Shown: positions 36,101 to 44,652 of the stretch, piece by piece | Layout of the letters: each line of letters begins with the position of its first letter | Position numbering within the stretch: the first letter of the stretch is position 1 | The notes under the pieces: model-generated | What the model saw: only the letters and a program-made list of their open reading frames with translations | Told to the model about the DNA's origin: nothing | Databases searched by the model: none | Assembly (NCBI RefSeq): GCF_007860095.1 | Contig: NZ_SJPT01000005.1 | Coordinates: forward strand, 496,001 to 560,000 | Source: Novipirellula galeiformis | GTDB taxonomy: Bacteria > Planctomycetota > Planctomycetia > Pirellulales > Pirellulaceae | Length of the DNA: 64,000 bases | Direction: 5' to 3' | Translations under genes and position numbers: made by a program

Positions 36101-36151
36101 GAGCAAGACGGCAAGCGAATCCTCAACTACGAGATCCCCGTGTTGCGATAG
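33146..36151 (+). CDS. Large exported protein with NEW3-like C-terminal domains, unknown function
   Basis: The 1001-residue protein has a hydrophobic N-terminal segment (VMVAVVVCCAVVAPQTIVFA). A carbohydrate-binding-like beta domain lies at about 150-310 (GEIGFDDISIEPFPQL). A central region at 430-720 is arranged like an alpha/beta barrel (LASVGVDWVKIPCWIEP, WQLGGDYDYSF, VAICWPWTERD). Two late immunoglobulin-like domains resemble the NPCBM-associated NEW3 type (VSFTNPTREGMYGTLRV). The domain order is glycoside-hydrolase-like, but catalytic residues cannot be named. The start may be TTG 33140, ATG 33146 or ATG 33233; all lack a clear Shine-Dalgarno site. Confidence 0.8.
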   Translation: MNLRVSGILLCRFRNESQDGFINLIVSAVMVAVVVCCAVVAPQTIVFAQSSPATSVERNDSQRNRPPALEAGAAGELRRTDAVVADGATGEGSSPADLGSPTSKKLPRFLWNFGRANDSNFDDWPDGWQRRVGRRYPKYVKVAIVAKDLAVQQQLRAVDTMIIREWPRVRKQFKAAPVLPPSLTDALIDRYFKIELDGGLVMVQSPPVKTSHMYQYRFSVKIKTEGLRHDRARAEFVFVDERGDEVETHATESLSGTTAWKVLVLDRIRAPKAATGVFVRLVVEGAEDGLEDIRGEIGFDDISIEPFPQLQLVTDEAMGVHVVGNPVMVSATVLGLPRGATQVLFRLLDVDGREVDRQLSDVPGAEVTDPSEASARLDPPPGGARSSASQGMKVQWEIPRLSPGFYRVMASLQGRELRTLATETTLAVIDPEIGQAGNGSFGWTLLETSRNMPPRDLAKWLASVGVDWVKIPCWIEPTDTVTADRMVEASTRLQDVGIQTIGMLDVPPETQVPRYDIRGRRDVVASQLFRDVRVWQPLLEPVMSRLTLKIKTWQLGGDYDYSFLGRRHLQESIADISTGLQGYGQPIEVAICWPWTERDVAPAETSWSAVCRSGEPELTAEELDAYLTLQQTQFNGSGPRTWVVVEPIEKNQYDRNTRILDLTGRMAVVRKHHVQAAFVSNPRDPERGLLTSQGRPEEMLLPWRTTSLMIGNLRQVGSLKLRSKAKNVVFAGADRAVIMLWSPTSCEEQIFLGDDVHVVDIWGRQQPLPIEIIDGQAAQRVKIGPRPIFISGADPTLLAFRMSVNVEQEQVDSLLGQTQPIDVSFTNPTREGMYGTLRVLPPENWSFKEPSMAWELPPGKSTSLPFHLVLGNSAKVGTYEVALDFEHQTVPPKRFTVYRELMVGPIGLEIETETRLSAGGQLRVEIEMTNHSDATQSYDCMLFPQSGRQYQRRFITIEPGTTERREFYWNNAQPLMGTTMLLRAGEQDGKRILNYEIPVLR

Positions 36152-36181
36152 CAGCAACATCGTCCGGAGGCCTGCGGGCCG

Positions 36182-38125
36182 CTAGCGGATGATCTCGCGC
36201 GAGCGGAGCAGTTGGACAATGGCATCCGCACACTCTTCGACGCTCTGTTGGCTGGTGTCGATGCTGAGATCGGGATTCGGCGGAGCTTCATAGGCGGCGG
36301 TGACACCGGGGAAGTTCAGCAGTTCACCGGCATCGGCCTTGGCGTATTGACCTTTCGTGTCTCGCGTTCGGCAAACGTTCACAGGGGTCGCGACGTGCAC
36401 GACGAGAAAATGTTCCTGCCCAATCAACTTCGCCACTTTGCTTCGCACTTCCTCGGACGGGGCCACAAACGAGGCGACGCAAATGACTCCCGCTTGGTTG
36501 AGCGCGTGAGCGAGATGGCCGCTACGACGCAGGTTTTCGCTACGGTCAGCAGCGGAGAAGCCCAGATCGCGACTCAAGCCGCGGCGAACACTTTCCCCAT
36601 CGATCATCGCCACCGCACGTCCTGCATCGAACAGCTTTCGCTCCACCGCCAAACCAACGGAGGTCTTTCCGCTACCGGTCAATCCCGTCAACAGAATCGT
36701 GGCCGGTTTTTGACCAAACCGCGCGGTGCGTTCTTCGGTCGTGACAGCGGAAACCTCATTGGGGTCGCCGGCATTGCTCGCTTCAAGCTCATCGTCCCAG
36801 ACGCTCTTGGCGTCGCTATCGCCCGATTTGTCCAAAATCATCCCTGCGGCAACGGTCGCATTAGTGATCCGATCGACAACGATGAACGCACCGGTGCTAC
36901 GGTTGCGACGATAGGCGTCAAAATGCAACTGTGCATTGAGCGAGATGCTGACGCGTCCGATTTCGTTTAGCTCTAATTGCGGCGCTGGCTCGCGATGCAA
37001 TGTATTTACATCCACGCGATACTTAAGCGTATCAATCGTGCCGGGAAGGGTTTGGGTGGTGTGCTTGAAGAGGTAAGTCTTGCCGGGCACCATCGCACCG
37101 GCATCCATCCAAACCAGCATCGCGTCAATATGGTCGCGGCTTTTAGGCAGGTTGCCTGGGCGAACGAGCATGTCACCACGACTGGCGTCAATTTCGTCTT
37201 CGAGGGTGACCGTAACGGCCATCGGAGTGAAGGCTTCATCGAGATTGCCATCGTAGGTGACGATCTCTTTGACCTTGGATTTTTGTCGACTCGGCAAAAC
37301 CATGACCTCTTCGCCGGGGCGAATGATGCCCGAGGAGATCGTGCCACAGAAGCCGCGGAAGTTCAAATTAGGTCGGCTGACGTATTGGACCGGCATACGG
37401 AAATCCTGCAGATTCCGATCGCTACCGATGTAGACCGTTTCCAAGAAGTTCATCAGCGTGGTGCCGTCGTACCAAGGCATGTTCTCGCTACGATCGACGA
37501 GATTGTCGCCTTTGAGCGCGCTGATCGGGATGAAGTGCAAATCGGGCAGGTCCAAACGAGTCGCAAACGCGCGGTAATCTTCACAGATTTCGTTGAAACG
37601 TTGCTCATCGTAATCGATGATATCCATCTTGTTCACGGCCACGACGACGTGGCGAATGCCGAGCAGCGACACGATAAAACTGTGTCGGCGTGTTTGCGTT
37701 AGCACCCCATGGCGTGCATCGATCAAAATGACGGCCAAGTCGGCCGCGCTGGCGCCGGTGGCCATGTTCCGTGTGTATTGCTCGTGACCGGGCGTGTCAG
37801 CGATGATGAATTTTCGCTTCGCCGTACTGAAGTAGCGATAGGCAACGTCAATCGTGATGCCTTGTTCGCGTTCGGCTTTCAAGCCATCGGTCAGCAGCGC
37901 GGGGTCAAAGTTTCCCCCGGTTGTACCGATCTTTTTGGAATCGGCTTCGAGCTGCGAAAGCTGGTCTTCATAAATCATCTTGCTGTCGTAAAGCAAGCGT
38001 CCGATCAAGGTACTTTTGCCATCGTCAACACTTCCGCACGTGATGAACCTCAGCAATTGCTTGTGCTCATGTTGCTTCAAGTAGGCTTCGATATCGGTGG
38101 CGATCAGATCTGATTTGTGAGACAT
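36182..38125 (-). CDS. cysNC: Bifunctional sulfate adenylyltransferase subunit 1 / adenylylsulfate kinase
   Basis: The 647-residue fusion joins CysN, the GTPase that drives APS formation, to CysC, which phosphorylates APS to PAPS. The CysN part has G1 [17 protein letters not shown] (about residue 31), G3 [12 protein letters not shown] and NKMD. The CysC P-loop [13 protein letters not shown] lies near residue 480, followed by [16 protein letters not shown]. Fusion of the two is common in sulfur-assimilating bacteria. It follows cysD by 118 nt on the same strand, with CysD as its partner subunit. It converges with the 33146 gene, leaving 30 nt between the stops. Confidence 0.97.
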   Translation of the reverse strand: MSHKSDLIATDIEAYLKQHEHKQLLRFITCGSVDDGKSTLIGRLLYDSKMIYEDQLSQLEADSKKIGTTGGNFDPALLTDGLKAEREQGITIDVAYRYFSTAKRKFIIADTPGHEQYTRNMATGASAADLAVILIDARHGVLTQTRRHSFIVSLLGIRHVVVAVNKMDIIDYDEQRFNEICEDYRAFATRLDLPDLHFIPISALKGDNLVDRSENMPWYDGTTLMNFLETVYIGSDRNLQDFRMPVQYVSRPNLNFRGFCGTISSGIIRPGEEVMVLPSRQKSKVKEIVTYDGNLDEAFTPMAVTVTLEDEIDASRGDMLVRPGNLPKSRDHIDAMLVWMDAGAMVPGKTYLFKHTTQTLPGTIDTLKYRVDVNTLHREPAPQLELNEIGRVSISLNAQLHFDAYRRNRSTGAFIVVDRITNATVAAGMILDKSGDSDAKSVWDDELEASNAGDPNEVSAVTTEERTARFGQKPATILLTGLTGSGKTSVGLAVERKLFDAGRAVAMIDGESVRRGLSRDLGFSAADRSENLRRSGHLAHALNQAGVICVASFVAPSEEVRSKVAKLIGQEHFLVVHVATPVNVCRTRDTKGQYAKADAGELLNFPGVTAAYEAPPNPDLSIDTSQQSVEECADAIVQLLRSREIIR

Positions 38126-38243
38126 GAGTGAAGTTTAGATTTTGAAGGATGCAGTTTGACGCAGGGATGGAGGAAGGATGACGGCGGGTGAGATCGATTC
38201 GTTCTCCGCTTTGCTGAAGCTCAGCAACCGCCCCATCAAACTT

Positions 38244-39155
38244 CTAGAAGTAGCCTCGACGTTTCTTTTCTTCCATGCCGGCACCACCTTCGTCTTGGTC
38301 GATGATCCGGCCCTGCCGTTCGCTGGTGGTCGCCAGCAACATTTCTTGAATCACTTCCGGAAGTGTCGTGGCGTCGCTTTCAACAGCTCCCGACAGCGGG
38401 TAGCATCCGAGTGTGCGGAAGCGAACCATGCGAGTTTCCTCCTTTTCGCCTTCCAACAATGGCATGCGATCGTCGTTCCGCATCAGCAGCACGCCGTTTC
38501 GGTTGACGACCTTTCGCGGCGCCGAGAGATACAATGGCACGATCGGGATCTGCTCCAAGTGGATGTATTGCCAAACATCCAATTCAGTCCAATTGCTCAT
38601 CGGAAAAACGCGAATCGATTCCCCCTTGTTGACCCGACCGTTGTAAATATTCCACAGCTCGGGGCGTTGGTTCTTGGGGTCCCAGCGGTGAGCCTTGTCG
38701 CGGAAGCTAAAGACGCGTTCCTTCGCTCGGCTTTTCTCTTCGTCGCGACGGGCGCCTCCAAAGGCAGCATCAAAACCGTATTTGTTCAGCGCGGCTTTGA
38801 GCGCGTCGGTTTTCATCAATTCGGTGTGCCGCTCGCTGTCTTCCCACGGCTTGATGTCGTGCTCCAGCCCCTCTTGGTTGATGTAAACGAGCACGTCCAA
38901 ACCGAGTTCCTTTCGCGCGTATTGCTCGCGAAACTCGATCATCTCGTGGAATTTCCACGTCGTGTCGACATGCAAAAGAGGGAAAGGGATCTTTGCGGGA
39001 AAGAACGCTTTTTGGGCCAAATGCAACAGCACCGCCGAGTCTTTGCCGATCGAATACAGCATGACGGGCTTGTCAAATTCCGAGACGACTTCACGAATAA
39101 TGTGAATGCTCTCGGCTTCAAGTTGCTTGAGGTGAGTTAGGTTGTAGTCCGACAT
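38244..39155 (-). CDS. cysD: Sulfate adenylyltransferase subunit 2
   Basis: The 303-residue catalytic subunit of ATP sulfurylase has the PP-loop motif [13 protein letters not shown] (about residue 36), [35 protein letters not shown] and the C-terminal cysteine/glycine-rich [20 protein letters not shown] tail. ATG 39155 gives the usual length; the frame is open to 39275, where the extension contains the palindrome 39234-39245. With cysNC it supplies PAPS for sulfate reduction or for sulfotransferases. Confidence 0.96.
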   Translation of the reverse strand: MSDYNLTHLKQLEAESIHIIREVVSEFDKPVMLYSIGKDSAVLLHLAQKAFFPAKIPFPLLHVDTTWKFHEMIEFREQYARKELGLDVLVYINQEGLEHDIKPWEDSERHTELMKTDALKAALNKYGFDAAFGGARRDEEKSRAKERVFSFRDKAHRWDPKNQRPELWNIYNGRVNKGESIRVFPMSNWTELDVWQYIHLEQIPIVPLYLSAPRKVVNRNGVLLMRNDDRMPLLEGEKEETRMVRFRTLGCYPLSGAVESDATTLPEVIQEMLLATTSERQGRIIDQDEGGAGMEEKKRRGYF

Positions 39156-39233
39156 CGCGCCGAGGAATCGAGTGCAAAAGGGAATGACTTGGCCAATGGC
39201 GACCAGGTTCAATGCACGAGTATAGACGTTCAC

Positions 39234-39245
39234 AGGCATATGCCT
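39234..39245. promoter_or_regulatory. 12-bp palindrome upstream of cysD
   Basis: AGGCATATGCCT is a perfect palindrome 79 nt before the cysD ATG, between it and the 19-bp repeat cluster. It is well placed for a sulfur-responsive or general operator, but no known consensus is matched. Confidence 0.35.
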
Positions 39246-39269
39246 AGGTGAATCAGTCGCGAGTTCCTC

Positions 39270-39383
39270 GGGCACCGCTAGTTATAAGCGGGCACCCCTC
39301 GTTGTAGCGGGCAAGCCTCGTTGTAGCGGGCAAGCCTAGTTGTAGCGGGCAAGCCTAGTTGTAGCGGGCACCCTAGTTGTAGC
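39270..39383. repeat. Tandem repeat, six units of about 19 bp
   Basis: The consensus unit GGGCAAGCCTAGTTGTAGC occurs six times (39270-39289, 39290-39308, 39309-39327, 39328-39346, 39347-39365, 39366-39383) with small changes and one 18-nt and one 20-nt unit. The last unit enters the 3' end of rsmG, and the rsmG stop (39373-39375) is inside it, so the coding end is repeat-derived. A related unit (TTGCAGCGGGCC) occurs near 57405-57445. Confidence 0.93.
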
Positions 39384-40038
39384 GGGCACCACGGGGACCG
39401 GCTGGCCAGATTTGCAGGATGACCCCTTCGCTGGCCTCGTCATCACCCAATGGATAGGTCGCCACTCGCCGCAATTGCAGATTGGCAAGCGAACCGAGAT
39501 GCCTCGCTTCCCCCCGCTCTTCCACCCATTTGGGGCCTTTGATCAGCAATAACCGATCCGCACTGGCCCAATGAGGCTCCATCCAACGACAGAATTTCGC
39601 AATGCTGCCGACAGCACGACTGACGATGCTCGAAAAACGGAAATCCTCAAGCAAATCTTCCCCTCGAGCGCCATAGACGGGGACCGGCAAGGCGAGTTCC
39701 TCGACGATTTCACCCAACGCATTAGCTCGCTTGGCGACCGATTCGGCCAGCGAAACTTCAATGTCCGGACGCAAAATCGCCAACGGAATCCCCGGAATCC
39801 CGTTCCCGCTGCCAAGGTCCAAGACTTCTTCGCCAGCTTCAAGCAGAGGTGCCAATTGCAAGCAATCTCGCAGATCTCGGCTGACGAACAGGTCCCAACT
39901 AGTGTGACGAGTCAGGTTCAATTGCTCGTTCCATCGCCACATCGCCTCGGCATAAGACTGCAGCTTGAGCGCGATCACCTCATCGATTTCCATCGAGTTA
40001 GCGGCAAGAGCAGCAGCGAATTCAGGATCCAAAGACAT
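39373..40038 (-). CDS. rsmG: 16S rRNA (guanine-527 N7)-methyltransferase
   Basis: The 221-residue SAM-dependent methyltransferase (GidB/RsmG) modifies G527 of 16S rRNA. Motifs are LNLTRHTSWDLFVSRDLRD, the SAM site VLDLGSGNGIPGIPLAI (about residue 75) and the late FSSIVSRAVGSIAKFCRW. ATG 40038 gives the family length; the frame is open further to 40089 without support. Its final codons (residues ARYN and stop) lie inside the 19-bp tandem repeat, so the C-terminus was probably reshaped by the repeat. Confidence 0.95.
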   Translation of the reverse strand: MSLDPEFAAALAANSMEIDEVIALKLQSYAEAMWRWNEQLNLTRHTSWDLFVSRDLRDCLQLAPLLEAGEEVLDLGSGNGIPGIPLAILRPDIEVSLAESVAKRANALGEIVEELALPVPVYGARGEDLLEDFRFSSIVSRAVGSIAKFCRWMEPHWASADRLLLIKGPKWVEERGEARHLGSLANLQLRRVATYPLGDDEASEGVILQIWPAGPRGARYN

Positions 40039-40188
40039 CGGTAAATAGCAGCACAGGGAAGCAGGGGGGGAACTGGCAACGAACAGCACTCTGCATCATC
40101 ATGCATCAAGCCGCGATTGTGTACCAGACTACCGTAGCACGCTTGCCCTGCATTCCTGGTTTATTTTTACCCGTCAAAGCTGACGACC

Positions 40189-40593
40189 ATGCTGACTGCC
40201 GTCTTTGTCTATGGAACACTCAAACAGGGTCAGTGCCGCGAGACGCTCTGGCCTTGCCTCCCCCGCTCGGTCCGCCCCGGTTGGGTGTCCGGTTCGCTGT
40301 TTGCTCGTCATGACTACCCGGCAATGACGCTCGGAGCCGACCGTGTGCTCGGGGAATGCTGGGAATTCCTCCCTGCCGAGATGCCCCGTGTGCTCCACGT
40401 GCTTGATCAAATCGAAGGCACAAACCAGCACGGCGTCGACGATCTCTATCACCGTGTGAGAGTCGAGGTTTATGCGGTCAACGGCCACCGGATCGGTCCC
40501 GCCTTTGGCTATCACTACGCAAGCGATCCGCTCGAGGATGGATTCACCCCGGTTTATCCCCCTGAGCCAAACGCGTTACTTCAGTGGCCGTAG
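40189..40593 (+). CDS. Gamma-glutamylcyclotransferase-like (GGCT/AIG2) protein
   Basis: The 134-residue protein begins TAVFVYGTLKQGQCRETLW, the YGTL nucleotide-like loop of the GGCT fold, and has LGECWEFLPAEMPRVLHVLDQIEG, where the conserved Glu acts as acid/base in active members. Such enzymes form 5-oxoproline from gamma-glutamyl peptides or amines; the exact substrate is not determined by this motif. The 150-nt upstream region separates it from divergent rsmG. Confidence 0.88.
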   Translation: MLTAVFVYGTLKQGQCRETLWPCLPRSVRPGWVSGSLFARHDYPAMTLGADRVLGECWEFLPAEMPRVLHVLDQIEGTNQHGVDDLYHRVRVEVYAVNGHRIGPAFGYHYASDPLEDGFTPVYPPEPNALLQWP

Positions 40594-40617
40594 CCAACGA
40601 CTCAGTACGCCAACGAC

Positions 40618-41625
40618 TCAGTACTTCGCCGCCATTGCTTGCACTGCTTCGGCGACCGCATCGCGGAATTCTTTTGGCTCTAGCACTTCGGCGTCCACCC
40701 CCAACGACAACACTTTCGGTAGCACCTCTCGCGGATGCGATGCCGGCACGGTCAAGATCGAGGTTCCATCGTCTTGCAGTTCCATTTGTTGCTCGGGATG
40801 CCAGGGATCTTCGCTGACCCAGGCTGCGGCCCGTTCGCCCAGGCGAATTCGCACCATCGTCGGAGACTCGCCCGAAAAAATGCCGATACTTCGCCCCAGT
40901 CGATCGGCCAACTCGATGCTCGGATCGGGTTTGAAGTATTCATCCAGTGCAACTGCATGGCGAAAACGATCGAGCTTCCAATTCCGCAGTCGCTGGCTCG
41001 GTTCTTTGACCTCGGGCGCCGTGGCGATCACATAGATACTGCTTTGATAGACCGCCAATCCGTAGGGTTCGATTCGCCGCGTCGAGACGGGTTTCCCCAC
41101 CGAGGCGTACTGGATTTCGAGGACTCGATGCTCCAGCACGGCACGATTGATCGTTTTGAGCATCCCTTCGTGCTGCTCGTAAGTCTTATTGGGGGAGCCG
41201 AACACGTACAACGTTTTCCGATATCGATCGTAGTGCTCAAAGACGCCATCGGGGATGACATCGCGAACTTTGTTCCAAAACGTCTCGATCCCACGCCAAT
41301 ATTGAGTGCCTAAGAGGGGATAGAGCAACTCGCGTCCGATGGAAAGCGCAATCAACTCCGTTGCCGAGATACCGATCTCGTGCACGCCCTTGTTGTTCCG
41401 CCCCAGTTTAAAGACCTTGCCTCGTTCGAGCGTCTCCGATTGGATATCAAAACCGGCGGCCTGTAATGCCTCGACATCCCGTCGTACGGTTCGCTCGTGA
41501 AGGGTCGTTAACCCCAGGTCGCTGACAAGATCTTCCCTCAATTCATCGAGCGTCTTGCCAAACCGCGACGTCTCTAAGAGCTGAAGTAGCTTGTGTTGAC
41601 GAATGAGTTGTTCGTTACGTGCCAT
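40618..41625 (-). CDS. WYL-domain transcriptional regulator
   Basis: The 335-residue regulator has an N-terminal winged HTH (about 5-70, LLQLLETSRFGKTLDELRED, then ERTVRRDVEALQAAGFDI) and a WYL ligand-binding domain (about 140-215, VLEIQYASVGKPVSTRRIEP). A WCX-like C-terminus contains VRIRLGERAAAWVSEDPWHPEQ. WYL proteins often sense nucleic acid or nucleotides and control DNA repair or defence genes. No defence genes are nearby; the divergent neighbour is a dehydrogenase at 41815, whose promoter it could share. The target is unknown. Confidence 0.92.
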   Translation of the reverse strand: MARNEQLIRQHKLLQLLETSRFGKTLDELREDLVSDLGLTTLHERTVRRDVEALQAAGFDIQSETLERGKVFKLGRNNKGVHEIGISATELIALSIGRELLYPLLGTQYWRGIETFWNKVRDVIPDGVFEHYDRYRKTLYVFGSPNKTYEQHEGMLKTINRAVLEHRVLEIQYASVGKPVSTRRIEPYGLAVYQSSIYVIATAPEVKEPSQRLRNWKLDRFRHAVALDEYFKPDPSIELADRLGRSIGIFSGESPTMVRIRLGERAAAWVSEDPWHPEQQMELQDDGTSILTVPASHPREVLPKVLSLGVDAEVLEPKEFRDAVAEAVQAMAAKY

Positions 41626-41814
41626 CGAGAAACCCCTCCAAGGTTGAGAATATCGTCAAGAACTCTAGGCAATCTCCGCTTGCCGGACCGCCATGGATTG
41701 GAATGTGTCGGACCACAATTGCCAATCCGTCCTACTCCGAGAGGCGGTTTCCGCTACGATACATTCGCAAATAGCACGGTTCCATGCCTCTCATGCTCGC
41801 CACCAGGTTTTTCG

Positions 41815-42798
41815 ATGAGCGATCTCCCCAAAATCTTTCTCACCCGCGAACTGCCGCCATCGAGTATGAAGCAACTGCGGGAACGTTCACAGTTGACAAT
41901 GAATCACGAGGACCGGGCGTTAACCAAGCAAGAGCTGATCGCGGGCCTCCAAGGAGTGGACGGCTTGCTGTGTCAGTTGACCGACATCATCGACGATGAA
42001 GTTCTGGGGGCCAATCCAAACCTGAAGGTGGTTTCCAATTTTGCCGTCGGATTTAACAACGTCGATATCGCGTCGGCGAGCAAACGAAACATCGCCGTCA
42101 CCAACACCCCTGGGGTGCTGAGCGATTCGACCGCCGATATGGCGTGGGCATTGATGTTCGCGGTCGCGCGGCGAGTGGTCGAAGGAGATCGTTTTGTGCG
42201 TGCGGGACGCTGGGAAGGCTGGGCTCCGCTGCAGTACCTCGGGTTGGATATCAGCGGCGCCACGCTGGGGCTAGTTGGATTAGGGCGGATTGGCCGCGCG
42301 ATGATCCCTCGCGCCATGGGATTCAACATGAAGGTGCTGTATTGGAACCGTACGCGAATGGACATCGCTGAAGAGCATGAACTGGGAGTGGAGTACGCCG
42401 AACTCGACGAATTACTCGCCCAAAGTGACTTTGTTTCGCTGCATGTCGCGTTAAGTGAAGGGACAAAACATCTGATCAACGAACAGCGACTCGGGCAAAT
42501 GAAGCCAACCGCCTATCTGATCAATACGGCGCGCGGTCCCGTCGTGGATGAAAAAGCATTGGTGCAAGCTCTTCAATCGAATGTGATTGCCGGCGCTGGA
42601 TTGGACGTATTTGAAAACGAACCGAAACTGGAACCAGCGCTCTACGATTTAGAGAACGCCGTCCTTGCCCCGCATCTCGGCAGCGCCACGATTGCCACCC
42701 GCAGCAAAATGGGTGAATTGGCCATCGAAAATTGTTTGGCGGGGTGTGCCGGAAAACGTCCACCCAATTTGGTGAACCCCGATTACGACGACGCGTGA
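41815..42798 (+). CDS. D-2-hydroxyacid dehydrogenase (glyoxylate/hydroxypyruvate reductase type)
   Basis: The 327-residue NAD(P)-dependent enzyme has the Rossmann motif LGLVGLGRIGRAM (about residue 150). The catalytic triad of the family is in NTARGPVVDE (Arg), DVFENEP (Glu) and LAPHLGSAT (His). The N-terminus PKIFLTRELPPSSMKQLRE fits glyoxylate/hydroxypyruvate or D-glycerate dehydrogenases. ATG 41815 begins this; an in-frame extension to 41593 overlaps the divergent WYL gene and is rejected. The pathway is not evident from neighbours. Confidence 0.92.
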   Translation: MSDLPKIFLTRELPPSSMKQLRERSQLTMNHEDRALTKQELIAGLQGVDGLLCQLTDIIDDEVLGANPNLKVVSNFAVGFNNVDIASASKRNIAVTNTPGVLSDSTADMAWALMFAVARRVVEGDRFVRAGRWEGWAPLQYLGLDISGATLGLVGLGRIGRAMIPRAMGFNMKVLYWNRTRMDIAEEHELGVEYAELDELLAQSDFVSLHVALSEGTKHLINEQRLGQMKPTAYLINTARGPVVDEKALVQALQSNVIAGAGLDVFENEPKLEPALYDLENAVLAPHLGSATIATRSKMGELAIENCLAGCAGKRPPNLVNPDYDDA

Positions 42799-42816
42799 GA
42801 AGGGATCCGATCCCCT

Positions 42817-42884
42817 GCGAGCCGTAAACCCCCGTGAGTCGTAAAAACCCGTGAGTCGCAAAACCCTGTGAGCCGCAAAACGCC
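42817..42884. repeat. Tandem repeat, four units of 17 bp
   Basis: Units at 42817-42833, 42834-42850, 42851-42867 and 42868-42884 follow the consensus GTGAGTCGCAAAACCCC. They lie right after the dehydrogenase stop, in the 201-nt convergent gap. A second short repeat, GCCCATGTCAAC x2, is at 42945-42968. Confidence 0.9.
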
Positions 42885-42999
42885 AACGGCGGGTTTCTGC
42901 GAGTCTTTTTCATCGCGACGACCATGGCGTCGGTTATCCACCCCGCCCATGTCAACGCCCATGTCAACGCCCCAGGTATAGCGGTTCGGACGGCGCTCG

Positions 43000-44652
43000 T
43001 TACGCCGTCTCATTCCAGCGGACCTCGGCCCAGTCCGCCATTTGAATGTGCTCACATTTTTTACAGCGAACCCGAACACCAAGCGAAGCGGGCATGATCC
43101 GCACTTTGCGTTCACATCCGCCGCAATCGATTCGCAAGCAATGTGGGGTTGCGATCAAGGCATCAAGCTTGGCTTGGGAAACGCCCGGCAGACTGATATC
43201 GCTACCAACCAGAACGGTCAACAACGACTCGGTCAACTGAGGGATTTCGGCAACACGGTCGGCCAATCGGCGGACCGTGTCCTCGAATGCGTTGCGGACC
43301 AAGCGGCCATTGCCAAAGTGACGGTCACGATTTTCATAGAGGTGTTGAAATCCGACCAGCAACCGATGACGCGACTCGCTAGGCAGTTTGTACTGGTTCT
43401 GCTGGCACATCGCTTGGAAGATTTTGGCGAGCTCGGTGGCCGTGTAGTCTTCGAATTCGATCTTGGTGTTGATCCGCGAGGAGAGCCCTGGATTGCTGCG
43501 GATCATCTTGCCCATCTCGCCGCTGTACCCTGCCAAGATCACGGCAAACGAGTCGCGATCGTCTTCCATGCGTTTGAGCAGCGCCTGAACCGCTTCGCGT
43601 CCGTACGCGTCGTCCCCCGAGGCGTCGACGAGACTGTAGGCTTCATCGATAAACAACACGCCCCCTTTGGCCGAGTCGCAGAGTTTGTTCGTTTTCGGTG
43701 CGGTTTGGCCAGCGTATTCGGCGACCAATCCGCTACGATCGGTTTCGATCAGATGCCCGATCGGCAACGTTCCGAGTGCGCCTAAGATTTGGCCGACGAT
43801 CCGCGCGACCGTCGTCTTGCCGGTTCCGGGGTTGCCGATGAAGGTCATGTGCAAACTGATCGGCATCGTCGCCAAGCCCGAATCGTTGCGTTGTTGTTGT
43901 AGACGCAGAAAGTTGGCATAGCTGCGAACACGATTTTTCACGCTTTGCAATCCGATCAATGACTCGAGCTCTTTCATTGCGGCTTGCAAACGCCGCTCTC
44001 GATCGGCGGAGCTTTCGGGGGCCGCGGTTTCGCTAGCGTGGGCGTAAGCCTGCTGCTGCTCGTGTTGGTAGGCCGTTGCCGAGGGACCTTCGGAGGAAGC
44101 GTTTCCGAGCGGAGCAAGTGTCGCAGCGGGGTTAGCCGGATGCAGTGCCATGTCGAGATCACGTTGTAGCGTGTGCAGGACAACGGATTCCTCGGGCATC
44201 GTTTGCCCGTCACATTTCGCGACCAAATTCGCCAATCGCATCACGATCGTTTCGACTTGCACCTTGCTGTCGGCCAACGGTGCATAGCGGACGAAGGGAG
44301 CGACAAGCGATTCCCAAGACAGCAGGTCGGCCTGTTGGAAAAGCCCTGTTGCTGCTTCACGCAACTGACCGCCGCGGAGCTGTTCCCCCCACAGATATTC
44401 GATCATCGCGGCGGCAACCCGTTTTTCGGCCCCCGTCCAGCGGTCGTCGGCGCGAACGATCGTCACGTAGACCTTGATCAGCAAGCCACGGTGCAGATCC
44501 TCCATGAGTTCCACGAACCGATCCGGATTCCCTTCGATGAGATTCGGATAGCGCCGCACCATCCACTGGGCACAGTGGTGGTAGAGTTTGCCGCAGTCGC
44601 GAATCACGCGACGCAGCAGACCAATCATGCGGGCATCGTCGTTATCGTTCAT
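43000..44652 (-). CDS. CbxX/CfqX-type AAA ATPase with TerB-like N-terminus and C-terminal zinc ribbon
   Basis: The 550-residue protein has an all-helical TerB-like N-terminal region (about 55-170, RADDRWTGAEKRVAAAMIEY) and a linker rich in Gln/Ala/Glu. The CbxX-type AAA domain has Walker A GNPGTGKTTVA (about residue 272), Walker B GGVLFIDEAYSL and RSNPGLSSRINTKIEFEDYT. A C-terminal four-cysteine zinc ribbon (CGGCERK, CKKCEH) ends the protein. CbxX ATPases remodel Rubisco or serve ESX secretion; none of those partners is here. Its start overlaps the POT transporter stop by 11 nt, so the pair is co-translated. Its target is unknown. Confidence 0.88.
   Translation of the reverse strand: MNDNDDARMIGLLRRVIRDCGKLYHHCAQWMVRRYPNLIEGNPDRFVELMEDLHRGLLIKVYVTIVRADDRWTGAEKRVAAAMIEYLWGEQLRGGQLREAATGLFQQADLLSWESLVAPFVRYAPLADSKVQVETIVMRLANLVAKCDGQTMPEESVVLHTLQRDLDMALHPANPAATLAPLGNASSEGPSATAYQHEQQQAYAHASETAAPESSADRERRLQAAMKELESLIGLQSVKNRVRSYANFLRLQQQRNDSGLATMPISLHMTFIGNPGTGKTTVARIVGQILGALGTLPIGHLIETDRSGLVAEYAGQTAPKTNKLCDSAKGGVLFIDEAYSLVDASGDDAYGREAVQALLKRMEDDRDSFAVILAGYSGEMGKMIRSNPGLSSRINTKIEFEDYTATELAKIFQAMCQQNQYKLPSESRHRLLVGFQHLYENRDRHFGNGRLVRNAFEDTVRRLADRVAEIPQLTESLLTVLVGSDISLPGVSQAKLDALIATPHCLRIDCGGCERKVRIMPASLGVRVRCKKCEHIQMADWAEVRWNETA

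Noticed and set aside
36156-36183. Terminator between the convergent 33146 gene and cysNC
   Set aside because: Only a short GGCC-TGC-GGGCC palindrome is visible, without a T-run, too weak to list.
39270-39383. CRISPR array
   Set aside because: Units of about 19 bp follow directly with no unique spacers.
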